Source: CAVQRC01 sp963715045
GTDB taxonomy: Bacteria; Planctomycetota; Planctomycetia; Pirellulales; Lacipirellulaceae
NCBI GenBank assembly: GCA_963715045.1
Contig: CAVQRC010000009.1
Coordinates: 124,001-188,000 of the forward strand
Reading direction: 5' to 3'
Length of the DNA: 64,000 bases
Made by a program: the position numbers and the translations under genes
The notes under the pieces: model-generated
What the model saw: the letters and a program-made list of their open reading frames with translations, nothing else
What the model was told of the DNA's origin: nothing
Databases searched by the model: none
Shown: in pieces, positions 42,117 through 51,436 of the stretch
Layout: each line of letters opens with the position of its first letter
How positions within the stretch are numbered: the first letter of the stretch is position 1

Positions 42117-43868
42117 TCATTCGGGGAATTCGTCCGTGGTCGCATCCGAGCGATAAATGGGCATGTGGCGGTAGTAGACTTCGAGGATCATCGTCGCCAT
42201 CGCGGTGCAGTACAGCCGGCCCCCGCGCGAGGCATGGCTGGAATCGAAGTACCAGCTTCCCCGGGCATGTCCCTGGCGGGCCTGAGTGCGGACCAGCCGA
42301 CTGCTCAACTCGGCGTCCCATTCTTCCCACACTGGTCCCACGCCGCCCGTGTAATGGAACAGCACCTGGGTCGCGTAGTAGTTGTAGTAGTAGTCATCCG
42401 GCTGGGGTCCGAGTTGCGCCAGTTGACTCACACCCCGAGCAAGGGCCTGATTGTCGAGCTTCCAGCCGAGGTACATGCGGCACAGCAATCCCACGGCGGT
42501 CGTCGCCTCTCCCTGGCCCGGCCGCGTGTAACCGTAGGCTGAGCCAGCATCGGACTGCACGTTGTCGAGAAACCGGATGGCGCCCCGCACATTGCTCGCG
42601 TTCACGCGTAGATAGGCCATGTGCCCACTCTTGAGAGCCATGACCTGCCAGCCGACAACGCTGGTGTCGCCCGGTTGCCGCACCCCGTACCGCCAGCCGC
42701 CGCCGACGGGATCCTGAGCATACATGATGTAGTCGAGTGCCTGTTGGGCCGGACTGGACAGCGCCGGGTCCTGCGTCATGCCGTACGCTTCGCAGAGCGC
42801 GATCGAGGCCAGGCCATGCGAATACATGGTTCCGCCGGGCTCCCACAGAGACCCCCCCCGCTTGCTGACGTTCATGGATCGCGTGAGATAGTACAGCCCG
42901 CGTTTGACGACATCCTGATAGTCGCCCTGCATGTGCGTCTGGCCGGCACCGAGAAACGGCAGCAGGGCGAGCGCTGTCGCACCGTTGTAGGCCTCGGCGA
43001 AGGATCCCTGATTCTTGCAGCGGGACTGGCAGACACCCTTGCGGTGATCGAAGCTCCAACTGCCGTTGGCATTCTGATGGGCCGCGATCCACTCCAGGGC
43101 GAGATCGACGGCGGTCTGCGTGCCTGCTGTCTTGGTATAGCGACGCAGCGCAGCGGAGCGGGCCGCGGCGTTGCGACCCCGCAGCGCGTTCCCGATGGCA
43201 TTGCCGTCGCTGAGGGGCGTCTCTGCTCCGAACATGGTTCCGTTGTCGAGAACATCCAGCGGGATCGTCACCGCCTGCAGCGTCATCGCTTCGTCAACAC
43301 TGATCGCGTCGCTGAGGGGACTCTGGATCTTCGTGAGATCGGCGATCTCTGGCGACTCTGCCGGTGGTTGCTCAGGCTCGAGCAATTCTTCGAGTTCGTC
43401 CTCTCCGGGTGTGGGTGACGCTTTGGAGAACTGCAATTCTGGTCGGCCAGGAACCGGCTCCTGTGGAATCGCCGTCCATGCCAGCAAGAGGATCAGAGAC
43501 GCATGGAGCAGCAAGCTCGAGAGCCAACTGGGGCTTTCGTGCAGCATCTGCCGCCAGACGGGGAGTTCGTTGTCAGAAATCAGTTCGGGCGGTATTGCCG
43601 CCCCTTGATGGACTCGGGGAGCGGTTGCGGACGTCTTGGGCATCCGTTCCGCGGTCCGTCCGACCGGTCCGGCCGAGACGTCGGTCCTTCGGTCTCTCGG
43701 CTGCGGGGGAACGGGGCCCCGTGTGGCTGGATCACCGGCGGCATCCCTGGATGGTGGAGGAATCGCGGCGATACCGGCATCGCTGGCAGCGAAATCCCCG
43801 ACGTCTTCGGCAGCGGGAACCGGATTGCCGGGTGGAGTCTCCGCGGGCGGTTTTGGGACTTCGGACAT
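42117..43868 (-). CDS. Membrane protein with prenyltransferase-like toroid repeats
   Basis: 583 residues from ATG 43868 (MSEVPKPPAE). The N-terminal 110 residues are Pro/Ala-rich and cytosolic, one helix anchors it (WLSSLLLHASLILLLAWTAI), then an acidic linker leads to repeats of the squalene-cyclase/prenyltransferase fold (ALEWIAAHQNANGSWSFD, GLYYLTRSM, ALDYIMYAQDPVGGGWRYG, AIRFLDNVQSDAGSAYGYTRPGQGEATTAVGLLC, YYYNYYATQVLFHYTGGVG). True cyclase DxDD is not evident; the QxxxGxW pattern is degenerate. Large anchored toroid proteins of this type are frequent in planctomycetes and remain uncharacterised. It is the second such protein in the window (see 10422). Confidence 0.78.
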   Translation of the reverse strand: MSEVPKPPAETPPGNPVPAAEDVGDFAASDAGIAAIPPPSRDAAGDPATRGPVPPQPRDRRTDVSAGPVGRTAERMPKTSATAPRVHQGAAIPPELISDNELPVWRQMLHESPSWLSSLLLHASLILLLAWTAIPQEPVPGRPELQFSKASPTPGEDELEELLEPEQPPAESPEIADLTKIQSPLSDAISVDEAMTLQAVTIPLDVLDNGTMFGAETPLSDGNAIGNALRGRNAAARSAALRRYTKTAGTQTAVDLALEWIAAHQNANGSWSFDHRKGVCQSRCKNQGSFAEAYNGATALALLPFLGAGQTHMQGDYQDVVKRGLYYLTRSMNVSKRGGSLWEPGGTMYSHGLASIALCEAYGMTQDPALSSPAQQALDYIMYAQDPVGGGWRYGVRQPGDTSVVGWQVMALKSGHMAYLRVNASNVRGAIRFLDNVQSDAGSAYGYTRPGQGEATTAVGLLCRMYLGWKLDNQALARGVSQLAQLGPQPDDYYYNYYATQVLFHYTGGVGPVWEEWDAELSSRLVRTQARQGHARGSWYFDSSHASRGGRLYCTAMATMILEVYYRHMPIYRSDATTDEFPE

Positions 43869-44017
43869 CGTCAAGAACGGGTCACCGTGAATGAATCCTC
43901 CGCATTTATCCAAGTTTAGTCGAATCTTGGTCGCAGGGCCGTAGACGGGCTTCGATTCGGCCTGCCAGGCACCGCTTCCCAGGCGGCTGCCCGGAGCCGC
44001 CGCGTCCCGGTATTTGC

Positions 44018-44045
44018 TTTACCCGCTGCCACAGGGTCCTATAAT
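44018..44045 (+). promoter_or_regulatory. Candidate promoter of the NfeD operon
   Basis: TTTACC at 44018-44023, 16 bp, then a perfect TATAAT at 44040-44045. The start codon is 64 bp downstream, leaving a short leader. TATAAT is notable in this GC-rich sequence. Confidence 0.5.
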
Positions 44046-44109
44046 TACGCCGCTCGAGCGAACATCAGTCAGCGCTGGCACTTACGATCGGTCAGATGGA
44101 ACGAAAGAG

Positions 44110-46342
44110 ATGCAAAAAATCCCTGCTGACAGAGTCCTCGCGATCTGGCGTCGGACTCTTTTTGGTGTGGTTGCCGGTTCCTGTTTCTCATTGCTTCCCA
44201 ACGGGTTCGCGGAGGAAGTTGCCGAGCCGCCGCAGCCCGCCGTCAGGACCCTTCCAGGGACTCTGGTAAGGATCACGCTCCCGATTGCCGCGGACAACCC
44301 CGCGCCGATCAAAGCCCGGCTCGAACGGGCGGCCGAGCGACTCCTCGATCCGGCCAATCGGATTGACGAGCGGCGACCCGCGCTGATTCTCGAACTGGTT
44401 CCCTCGAGCAAGTCGCGGTTCGGGGAAGGCTGTTCGTTCGCTGCGGCCTATGAAATCGCCGATTCGCTGCTGTCGAATCGATACGCGGGAGTTCGCACGA
44501 TTGCCTACGTTCCCGATACGCTCAAGGGACACGGGGTGTTGATCGCCCTCGCCTGCGAGGAGATCGTGATGTCCAGCGGCGCGGAGCTCGGGGAAGCTGG
44601 AATCGACGAACTTGAGCGGGCCACGATCAAGTCTCCGATCATCGAGGCCTATCGCTACGTGGCCCAGGCCCGGATGACGGTTCCGGTCGCGTTGTCGCTG
44701 GGGATGGTCGACCGCGGCCTGGAGGTCCTGCGGATTCGGGACGAGGGCAAGGTCCGCTTCGTGACCCGCGGCGAGCTGGACTCTCTTCTCGAGGAACGAA
44801 CGATCGTCGCCGATCCGGAGACCGTGACCGCTGCCGGGACTCTTGGCAGTTTCACGGCTGCCGAGGGCAAGCGTTACGAGTTTGTACGGGCGATTGCCGA
44901 TAGTCGCGAGGAGTTGGCGACGCGACTCGAACTGGCGGATTCGGCCGTGATCGAGGATCAATTGCTGGAGCAGGGAATCCGACCGGTATTGCTGAAACTG
45001 GAAGGGGGAATCTCGCAGCGGCGGGCGGAGCAGGTGATCAAGATGCTCCGCGACGAGCACAAGACGAAGGGCGCCAACTGGGTTGTGCTGCGAATCAACT
45101 CTAACGGCGGTGACATGCAGGCGTGCCTGTCGGTCGCAAGTGAACTGGCAGGCTACGATCCGAGCGAGTTGAGGACCGTAGCTTATGTTTCTGGAGAAGC
45201 CCGGGGCGGAGCGGCCGTGATCGCGATGGCCTGTGATCAGGTCGTGATGGAGGAAAACGCGATTCTCGGCGGCGACGGCTTCGAGCCCATCGAGCCGCCA
45301 GAGCTCGCCGCCGATCAAGGACGCGATTGGGCAGGGAATCGCCGCCGAGTCAGGGCTCGACTGGTCGCCGATCCTGGCGATGCTCGATCCCGATCTGAGT
45401 GTCTACGAGTACCGTCACAAACAAACCGGACGAACCCGGCTGTTCAGTGACGAGGAGGCGAGCCAGCAGCCGGATGCCGATCAATGGGAGCGACGTGGCG
45501 AAGCGATCACGGTTCCCGGGCAGGCCCTGGAACTGACGGCGGAGCGGGCGACTGAGCTCGGCCTGGCCTGGCAGAGTGTCGCCACGTTTGCCGAATTCAA
45601 GCAGCTCTTCGGGATCGAACAGGACCTTCCGGTCGTCAAACCGAATTGGGCGTTGGAGTTCATTGCCGCCCTGGCCACGCCCGGCTTTGCGATCATGCTG
45701 CTGGTGATCGGATTCATCGGAGTCTACGTCGAGCTCAATACGCCAGGGATCGGCATCGGTGGCTTCATTGCCACGGTCGGGTTCCTGTTGTTCTTCTGGA
45801 GTAACTTTCTCAACGGAACCGCCGAGTGGCTCGAAGTCCTGCTGTTTGTGGGAGGACTCGCGTTTCTTCTGCTCGAAGTCTTCGTCGTGCCCGGATTCGG
45901 CATCTTCGGACTCGGAGGTGGGGCGATGATTCTCGCCTCGCTCGTGTTGGCCAGCCAGACTTTCCTGCTGCCCCACAGCACGCAGGAAATGAATGAACTT
46001 CGCAACTCGCTGTTGATTGTCGCGGCCGCCGGGATCGCCGTCATTATCGGCAGTATGACCATCCGTCGATATCTTCCTCATACGCCGTTCTTCAATCGGC
46101 TGTTGCTGATCCCGCCCGAGGCGGAAGAACTGGCCGACCTCGAAGATCGCGAAGCGCTCGTCGACTTCCGCTACCTTGTCGGCGAGCAGGGAACCGCTCT
46201 GACCGACCTGCGACCCTCTGGCAAGGCTGAAATCGACGGGGAGCTGATCGACGTGATTGCCGAAGGGGACCAGGTGGGGCGTGGGCAGCCGGTGCGGGTC
46301 GTGTCGGCCCGCGCGAGCCGGGTGGTGGTCCGCGGGATCTGA
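44110..46342 (+). pseudogene. Long NfeD-type membrane protein with ClpP-like domains, frameshifted
   Basis: ATG 44110; MQKIPADRVLAIWRRTLFGVVAGSCFSLLPNGFAEE is a signal sequence. Two ClpP-fold regions follow, each with an AYV...IALACEEIVM-type strand-helix pair (44500-44600 and 45180-45270). At about 45313 (GCCGATCAAG) a one-base shift closes the frame at 45450; the next frame carries IKDAIGQGIAAESGLDWSPILAMLD, three to four hydrophobic helices (FAIMLLVIGFIGVYVELNTPGIGIGGFIATVGFLLFFW...) and the C-terminal OB domain to 46342. The serine of the ClpP-like active site (usual S-A-G) appears absent in both regions (KGHGV, RGGAA), so proteolysis is unlikely. It is the first gene of a NfeD-NfeD-FloA operon. 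Confidence 0.82.
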
Positions 46343-46441
46343 CGGCTGCGGCTGACTGCCGACCGGGCTCCACGCTCGTCAGTCCTGGCGACTCTGTTAC
46401 AATATCGAGGTTTCTTCCCAGAACTTCGGATCCTGCCCGAG

Positions 46442-47023
46442 ATGAACGTCATCGAGCCCATTCACTGGGCTATCTTGCTGATGATCGCCGGTTGTGGGCT
46501 GGTTGTTGTCGAGATCTTTGTTCCTTCCGGCGGTGTCCTGGGATTGCTGTCGACAGGCTCGTTCGTCGCGGCGATTATTATCGCGTTTGCCTACCACGGT
46601 CCTTCCACGGGCTTCATTTTCCTGGCGACGACCGTGGTCACGGTGCCCGCAATCGTCATTCTGGGGTTCAAGCTGCTCCCGCACACTCCGCTCGGACGCA
46701 GCCTGATCGGCGAGTTGCCGGAGGAGGACCAGGTTTCGCCGGACGATCGCCGCAAAGTTCTCGTGGGGCGATTCGGAATCGCCAAGAGCAAGATGCTTCC
46801 CAGCGGTGTCATCGAAATTGAAGGCGAGGTTCTGGACGCCGTGAGCCAGGGGATGGCCATTGACGCCGGAGAGCCCATCGTCGTCGTCGAGGTCCGGGGA
46901 AACCGGGTGGTGGTCCGTCGCCGCGAAAGGGAGGAGGTGTCTGGGAGTGCCTCGGCGTCCGACGTGCTTTCCCAGCCGATCGACTCCCTGGGCCTCGAGT
47001 CACTCGATGATCCGCTGGCTTAA
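46442..47023 (+). CDS. Short NfeD family membrane protein
   Basis: 193 residues from ATG. Two to three hydrophobic helices (IHWAILLMIAGCGLVVVEIFVPSGGVLGLLSTGSFVAAIIIAFAY; FIFLATTVVTVPAIVILGF) are followed by a C-terminal OB-fold (RRKVLVGRFGIAKSKMLPSGVIEIEGEVLDAVSQGMAIDAGEPIVVVEVRGNRVVVRRRE). The GEPIVVVEV/GNRVVVRR ending is the NfeD OB-domain hallmark. In other bacteria NfeD partners flotillin-like FloA in membrane microdomains, as the next gene suggests here. It begins 99 bp after the long NfeD gene. Confidence 0.9.
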   Translation: MNVIEPIHWAILLMIAGCGLVVVEIFVPSGGVLGLLSTGSFVAAIIIAFAYHGPSTGFIFLATTVVTVPAIVILGFKLLPHTPLGRSLIGELPEEDQVSPDDRRKVLVGRFGIAKSKMLPSGVIEIEGEVLDAVSQGMAIDAGEPIVVVEVRGNRVVVRRREREEVSGSASASDVLSQPIDSLGLESLDDPLA

Positions 47024-47172
47024 GCAACGCCGACTGGCATACAATAATTGACTCGCAATGTTGCGAGTCCGGGAGTCCGCTCCCACACCAACCTTGCGGA
47101 ACAGCTTCCTTTTACCACCGCGATCCCACCGAGGGATGAATTCTCCCTCTCACGTTCTCGAAAGCGCGTGCC

Positions 47173-48186
47173 ATGCCCGACAACAACGTTATTCTGCTGG
47201 TGATCATCGTCGCGGTGTTCATCGTCGGACTCATTGGCTTAGCCGTGTTCGCCAGGTTCTTCCGGCTGTGGATCCAATCCGTCGTGACGGGGGCCCGGAT
47301 CGGGATGACCGATCTGCTGCGGATGTGGTTTCGCAAGGTCAATCCAACCGTGATTACGCGGAGCAAGATCATGGCCGTTCAGGCGGGGATTGGGGACGAC
47401 GATGGCGTGACGGGCAAGGCCCTCGAAGCGCATTACATGGCAGGGGGGAATGTGCCGCTTGTGATTCGCTCCATGATCGCCGCCCGCAAGGCCAAGATCA
47501 TCGATCTGGACTTCAAACGTGCCACGGCCATCGACCTGGCAGGGCGGAATATTCTCGAAGCCGTTCAAACCAGCGTTTATCCCCGGGTGATCGACTGCCC
47601 CTCGCGCGACAATAAGAAGCCGTCTCTCGATGCGGTCGCCAAGGACGGAATTCAGCTCAAAGTCAAAGCGCGGGTCACGGTGCGTGCGAATCTCGACCAG
47701 TTGGTCGGTGGAGCGACCGAAGAAACGATCGTGGCCCGGGTAGGGGAGGGAATCGTCAGCGCGATTGGATCGTGTGAAACCCATGCCAAGGTGCTCGAGA
47801 ATCCGGATCTGATCTCCAAGACTGTTTATGCCCGGCGACTGGATTCGCAAACCGCTTTCGAGATCGTGTCGATCGACATCGCCGATATCGACGTGGGTGA
47901 TAATATCGGGGCCCGCCTGCAGGCCGACCAGGCCGAGGCAGATACGCGCGTCGCTCGCGCCCACGCCGAGCAGCGCCGGGCCATGGCCGTGGCACAGGAG
48001 CAGGAGAACCTGGCCAAGATCGAACTCAATCGAGCAAAGCTGGTCGAGGCTGAAGCCGAAGTGCCCAAAGCGATGGCCGAATCGTTCCGCGGCGGTTATC
48101 TGGGCATCATGGACTACTACAAGCTACGCAACGTTCAGGCCGATACCGACATGCGAAATTCGATCGCCGGAATCGGAGGCCGCTAG
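47173..48186 (+). CDS. floA: Flotillin-like protein FloA
   Basis: 337 residues. An N-terminal hairpin membrane segment (NVILLVIIVAVFIVGLIGLAVFARFFRLWIQ) is followed by an SPFH-like domain starting FRLWIQSVVTGARIGMTDLLRMWFRKVNPTVITRSKIMAVQAG and the characteristic IARKAKIIDLDFKRATAIDLAGR, GIQLKVKARVTVRANLDQLVGGATEETIVARVGEGIVSAIGS. The C-terminal half is a coiled coil with Glu/Ala-rich helices and ends DYYKLRNVQADTDMRNSIAGIGG, the FloA (YqfA) family end. It organises functional membrane microdomains and works with NfeD proteins encoded just upstream. Length is the family norm. Confidence 0.95.
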   Translation: MPDNNVILLVIIVAVFIVGLIGLAVFARFFRLWIQSVVTGARIGMTDLLRMWFRKVNPTVITRSKIMAVQAGIGDDDGVTGKALEAHYMAGGNVPLVIRSMIAARKAKIIDLDFKRATAIDLAGRNILEAVQTSVYPRVIDCPSRDNKKPSLDAVAKDGIQLKVKARVTVRANLDQLVGGATEETIVARVGEGIVSAIGSCETHAKVLENPDLISKTVYARRLDSQTAFEIVSIDIADIDVGDNIGARLQADQAEADTRVARAHAEQRRAMAVAQEQENLAKIELNRAKLVEAEAEVPKAMAESFRGGYLGIMDYYKLRNVQADTDMRNSIAGIGGR

Positions 48187-48346
48187 CCTTTGGCGCCACG
48201 TGGGCGAGGCGATTGCCTGGGTCACTTCCGTGGGGCGTCACATCCGGGTCGGGTTCAAGCCCGTGGGACCGGAGGTGACACCTGCTTCGCGACCGCCTGC
48301 AACATCTCGTGCTGCTCGTTTTGCCAAGAGATAGGAAACCTCCGCG

Positions 48347-49066
48347 ATGCCGCTGATGCCGCTGGCCGCCGACTGGGTGGAACTGATTGCCAAGGGAATT
48401 CCGGTCCTGCTGTTCATTTTCTGGCTGATCAGTCAAGCGGTCGGGGAAGCCCAGGCGAAACCCAAGCTGCGTCCGCCGCAAGCCGGACCGCGGCCGCCAG
48501 CACGTCCTCAGCCGAGGGCCGGTCAACCCCCCAACGTGCTCGACGAGATGGAAGCGTTTCTTCGCCGGGCGGCCGAAAAGCGGGATCGGGCGCGGAGTCC
48601 GATGCCGAGGTCCTCCCGAAGCCCAAGGCAGCCGAGCGACCGGTTGCCAAACCGCTCCGCGAAACGCCGCGACCGCTGCGGGAAACGCCGCCGGTCGCTC
48701 CCGCAGTTCCCGAGACGGCGAGCCGAGACGTCTCCCGGGCAGTCTTCCATCTCCCAGAGCGATGCGTACGGTCCGTCGTCGACGGCCACTTCGGGCGGAT
48801 TGACAGCCCGGCACGCCATCGGGTCTCGTTCGTTCGGGCAGCGAATCTCTCATCTGGGGGAACGCGTGGCCGATGCCGACGATCGCCTCGAGGCTCGGCT
48901 TGAGGGGGCTTTCGATCATTCGGTCGGCTCGCTGTCGCATCAGAATTCGCCGCAGCCCGAACCGCCCTCGTCAACGGCTGCCGCGATCGCTAGAATGCTC
49001 GATTCTCCCGAGAACGTGCGGCAGGCGATTATTCTCAACGAGATTCTTCGCCGCCCGGCGCTGTAG
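48347..49066 (+). CDS. Hypothetical membrane-anchored protein, scrambled middle
   Basis: 239 residues from ATG. An N-terminal helix (ELIAKGIPVLLFIFWLISQAV) anchors the protein. The central 70 residues in this frame are Arg/Ser/Pro-rich (KRDRARSPMPRSSRSPRQPSDRLP...), but the neighbouring frame reads ESDAEVLPKPKAAERPVAKPLRETPRPLRETPPVAPAVPETASRDVSR. Two shifts, at about 48580 and 48730, seem to have exchanged the frame in between. The C-terminal end (VGSLSHQNSPQPEPPSSTAAAIARMLDSPENVRQAIILNEILRRPAL) is intact and resembles a conserved helical tail found after FloA in planctomycetes. Function unknown; context suggests it belongs with the FloA genes. Confidence 0.5.
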   Translation: MPLMPLAADWVELIAKGIPVLLFIFWLISQAVGEAQAKPKLRPPQAGPRPPARPQPRAGQPPNVLDEMEAFLRRAAEKRDRARSPMPRSSRSPRQPSDRLPNRSAKRRDRCGKRRRSLPQFPRRRAETSPGQSSISQSDAYGPSSTATSGGLTARHAIGSRSFGQRISHLGERVADADDRLEARLEGAFDHSVGSLSHQNSPQPEPPSSTAAAIARMLDSPENVRQAIILNEILRRPAL

Positions 49067-49168
49067 CGGCTCGGTGAGATCTCTTCTGTTATCGCGCCAG
49101 ACGATTCGGATTACAGACAATTCCCATTACTCAACCCCCCGAAGCATGAACCAGGAGATCCCGAACCG

Positions 49169-49360
49169 GTGAAAATGACGTTACGGGAGCAGGAATCTGC
49201 TCAGGAGGCCGTCCGCCGCTTCCGCAAGCTTGTGGAACGAAGCGGCATCAAGAAAGAAATGCGAAAGCGCGAATTCTACGAGAAGCCGAGTGCCACCCGG
49301 CGCCGCGCTCGAATTCGGGCCGAGCGTCGTGCTCGCCGGGAACGCCTGTTCCGGCGTTAA
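49169..49360 (+). CDS. rpsU: 30S ribosomal protein bS21
   Basis: 63 residues: MTLREQESAQEAVRRFRKLVERSGIKKEMRKREFYEKPSATRRRARIRAERRARRERLFRR. The AVRRFRKLVERSGI...EMRKREFYEKPSxxRRR pattern is diagnostic of bS21. Start is taken as GTG 49169, with AGGAG about 11 bases upstream; ATG 49175 is an alternative two codons inside. The protein joins the 30S platform near the anti-Shine-Dalgarno end of 16S rRNA. It stands apart from neighbours, with 102 bp upstream and 105 bp to the UbiD gene. Confidence 0.93.
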   Translation: MKMTLREQESAQEAVRRFRKLVERSGIKKEMRKREFYEKPSATRRRARIRAERRARRERLFRR

Positions 49361-49465
49361 CCGGCGATCTTCCTTGCGGTAAGCGGGCGGGGGGAGATCC
49401 ACCGCCAGGTCTACGCTGATCCGGCCTGAGTACCAAGACTGAGAGCGTGGTGAGAACATTCTGCC

Positions 49466-51379
49466 ATGACGTATCGCAGCCTGCGCCAATGCGTGGTAGA
49501 CCTCGCAGCGGCCGGGCATCTGATTGAGTGCACCGACTCGGTCGATGCACATCTCGAAGCTGCCGAAATCCAGCGGCGGGTGTTCGAGTCGGGCGGCCCG
49601 GCCATCTTATTCTCCGACGTCCGGGGCTGCGAGTTTCCCATGCTCGCCAACCTGTTCGGCAGGCTCGACCGAGCGGAGTTTCTGTTTCGCGACACGCTCG
49701 CCGGCGTTCATCAACTCATCGCGACGGCCGCAGATCCGGGGCACGCCCTCAAGCGTCCCTGGCAGCTTCTCCGAGCGGCGCCGTTGGCGCTGGCGATGCG
49801 ACCCAAGTTCGTCCGGCGGGGGCCCGTACTCGACCATCAGACGCAGGTGGACAAATTACCCCAGCAAGTGAGCTGGCCGGCGGACGGCGGAGCTTTCATC
49901 ACGCTACCGCAGGTCTACACCGAGGATGTCCGCCGGCCCGGCTGGCAACGCTCGAACCTGGGGATGTACCGCGTTCAACTCTCGGGCGGAGAGTACGAGC
50001 CGAATCGGGAAATCGGCCTGCATTACCAGATTCACCGCCACATCGGTGTTCATCACCGGGCGGCGCTCGATGCGGGTGAGGCGTTTCGGGTGAACATCTT
50101 TGTCGGCGGACCCCCGGCGATGACTCTGGCGGCAGTAATGCCGTTACCCGAAGGCATGAGCGAGCTAGGATTCGCGGGAGCTCTGAATCGGCGGCGGGTC
50201 CGGCTGATTTCGAAAGGGCATCCCTTACCGATCCATGCCGAAGCCGATTTCTGCCTGAGTGGCATCGTGTTGCCGGAGAAAATGCTCCCCGAGGGACCTT
50301 TCGGCGATCACCTTGGATACTACAGCCTGGCTCACGACTTCCCCGTGATGCGCGTCGACGGCGTGTACCACCGGACCGGAGCAATCTGGCCGATGACGGT
50401 CGTCGGCCGCCCACCCCAGGAGGATACAGCGTTTGGGCAACTGATCCATGAACTTACGGGCCAGATGATCCCGACCGTGCTGCCGGGAGTGCGTGCCGTC
50501 CACGCCGTCGATGCGGCCGGTGTCCATCCCCTCCTATTGGCCGTGGGGAGCGAACGCTATACCCCGTATCGGTCAACCGATCGCCCGCAGGAAATCCTCA
50601 CGCAAGCGTCCGCGATTCTCGGCCAGGGGCAACTGTCTCTGGCCAAGTACCTGTTGATCGCCAACGGCAATCAGGAGCCCGAGCTCAAGCCGCACTTGAT
50701 CGAATCGTTCTTCGATTTCGTTCTCGCCCGCGCGGATTGGACCAGGGACCTGCATTTCCACACGCAAACCACCATCGACACGCTCGACTACTCCGGCCAC
50801 GGTTTTCAAGGCGGTTCGAAACTCGTAGTTGCGGCCAGCGGGCCGCAGCGGTTTGAGCGAATCGATCACGTGCCAGGAGAGTTGTCACTCCCGGAAGGGT
50901 TCAGCGACCCGCGGCTGGCGATTCCGGGCGTCCTGACAGTGACGGCTCCGCCACTTCCCCGTCAACAGATCGACGGTCGTGTGCATGCTGTGGGCGACTA
51001 TTTCGACCTGCCGACCGACGTCGACCACCCCAGTGAGCGATCGCCCAGCAATCCCGACCTCACGCGGTTCTGCGCTGCCATGACGGGGAATTCTCAGGCA
51101 GCAAGGTTTCGCTGGATCGTCCTCGTCGATGACAGCGAGTTTGCCGCCCGCAACATCCGCAACTTCCTGTGGGTGACGTTTACCAGAAGCAACCCCGCGG
51201 CCGATGTGTCGGGCGTCGAGGCGTTCTACGTCGAACACCATTGGGGATGCCGCGGCCCTCTTGTGATCGACGCCCGCATCAAGCCCCACCACGCGCCACC
51301 ACTGGTTGCCGATCCCGCTGTCTCCGCCCGCGTCGACGCGCTTGCTGCCCGGGGCGGACCGCTTCGTGCGTATCTCTGA
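49466..51379 (+). CDS. UbiD family decarboxylase
   Basis: 637 residues from ATG. SLRQCVVDLAAAGHLIE...EIQRRVFESGGPAILF and later EGPFGDHLGYYSLAHDFPVMRVDGVYHRTGAIWPMTVVGRPPQED are the conserved UbiD core around the prenyl-FMN/Mn site (the Glu/Arg region of the active site: R-N-L/EGPFGDH). The C-terminal part (FRWIVLVDDSEFAARNIRNFLWVTFTRSNPAADV...EHHWGCRGPLVIDARIKPHHAPPL) is family-typical. UbiD enzymes reversibly decarboxylate aromatic or unsaturated acids with prenylated FMN made by UbiX. No ubiX is in this window. It is longer than E. coli UbiD (about 490) by extra N-terminal residues; substrate unknown. Confidence 0.88.
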   Translation: MTYRSLRQCVVDLAAAGHLIECTDSVDAHLEAAEIQRRVFESGGPAILFSDVRGCEFPMLANLFGRLDRAEFLFRDTLAGVHQLIATAADPGHALKRPWQLLRAAPLALAMRPKFVRRGPVLDHQTQVDKLPQQVSWPADGGAFITLPQVYTEDVRRPGWQRSNLGMYRVQLSGGEYEPNREIGLHYQIHRHIGVHHRAALDAGEAFRVNIFVGGPPAMTLAAVMPLPEGMSELGFAGALNRRRVRLISKGHPLPIHAEADFCLSGIVLPEKMLPEGPFGDHLGYYSLAHDFPVMRVDGVYHRTGAIWPMTVVGRPPQEDTAFGQLIHELTGQMIPTVLPGVRAVHAVDAAGVHPLLLAVGSERYTPYRSTDRPQEILTQASAILGQGQLSLAKYLLIANGNQEPELKPHLIESFFDFVLARADWTRDLHFHTQTTIDTLDYSGHGFQGGSKLVVAASGPQRFERIDHVPGELSLPEGFSDPRLAIPGVLTVTAPPLPRQQIDGRVHAVGDYFDLPTDVDHPSERSPSNPDLTRFCAAMTGNSQAARFRWIVLVDDSEFAARNIRNFLWVTFTRSNPAADVSGVEAFYVEHHWGCRGPLVIDARIKPHHAPPLVADPAVSARVDALAARGGPLRAYL

Positions 51380-51436
51380 TCGACGACGCCTGCCAGAGTG
51401 CCCGGGTCATTCGGACCTGAACGTCATTAATCCGGG

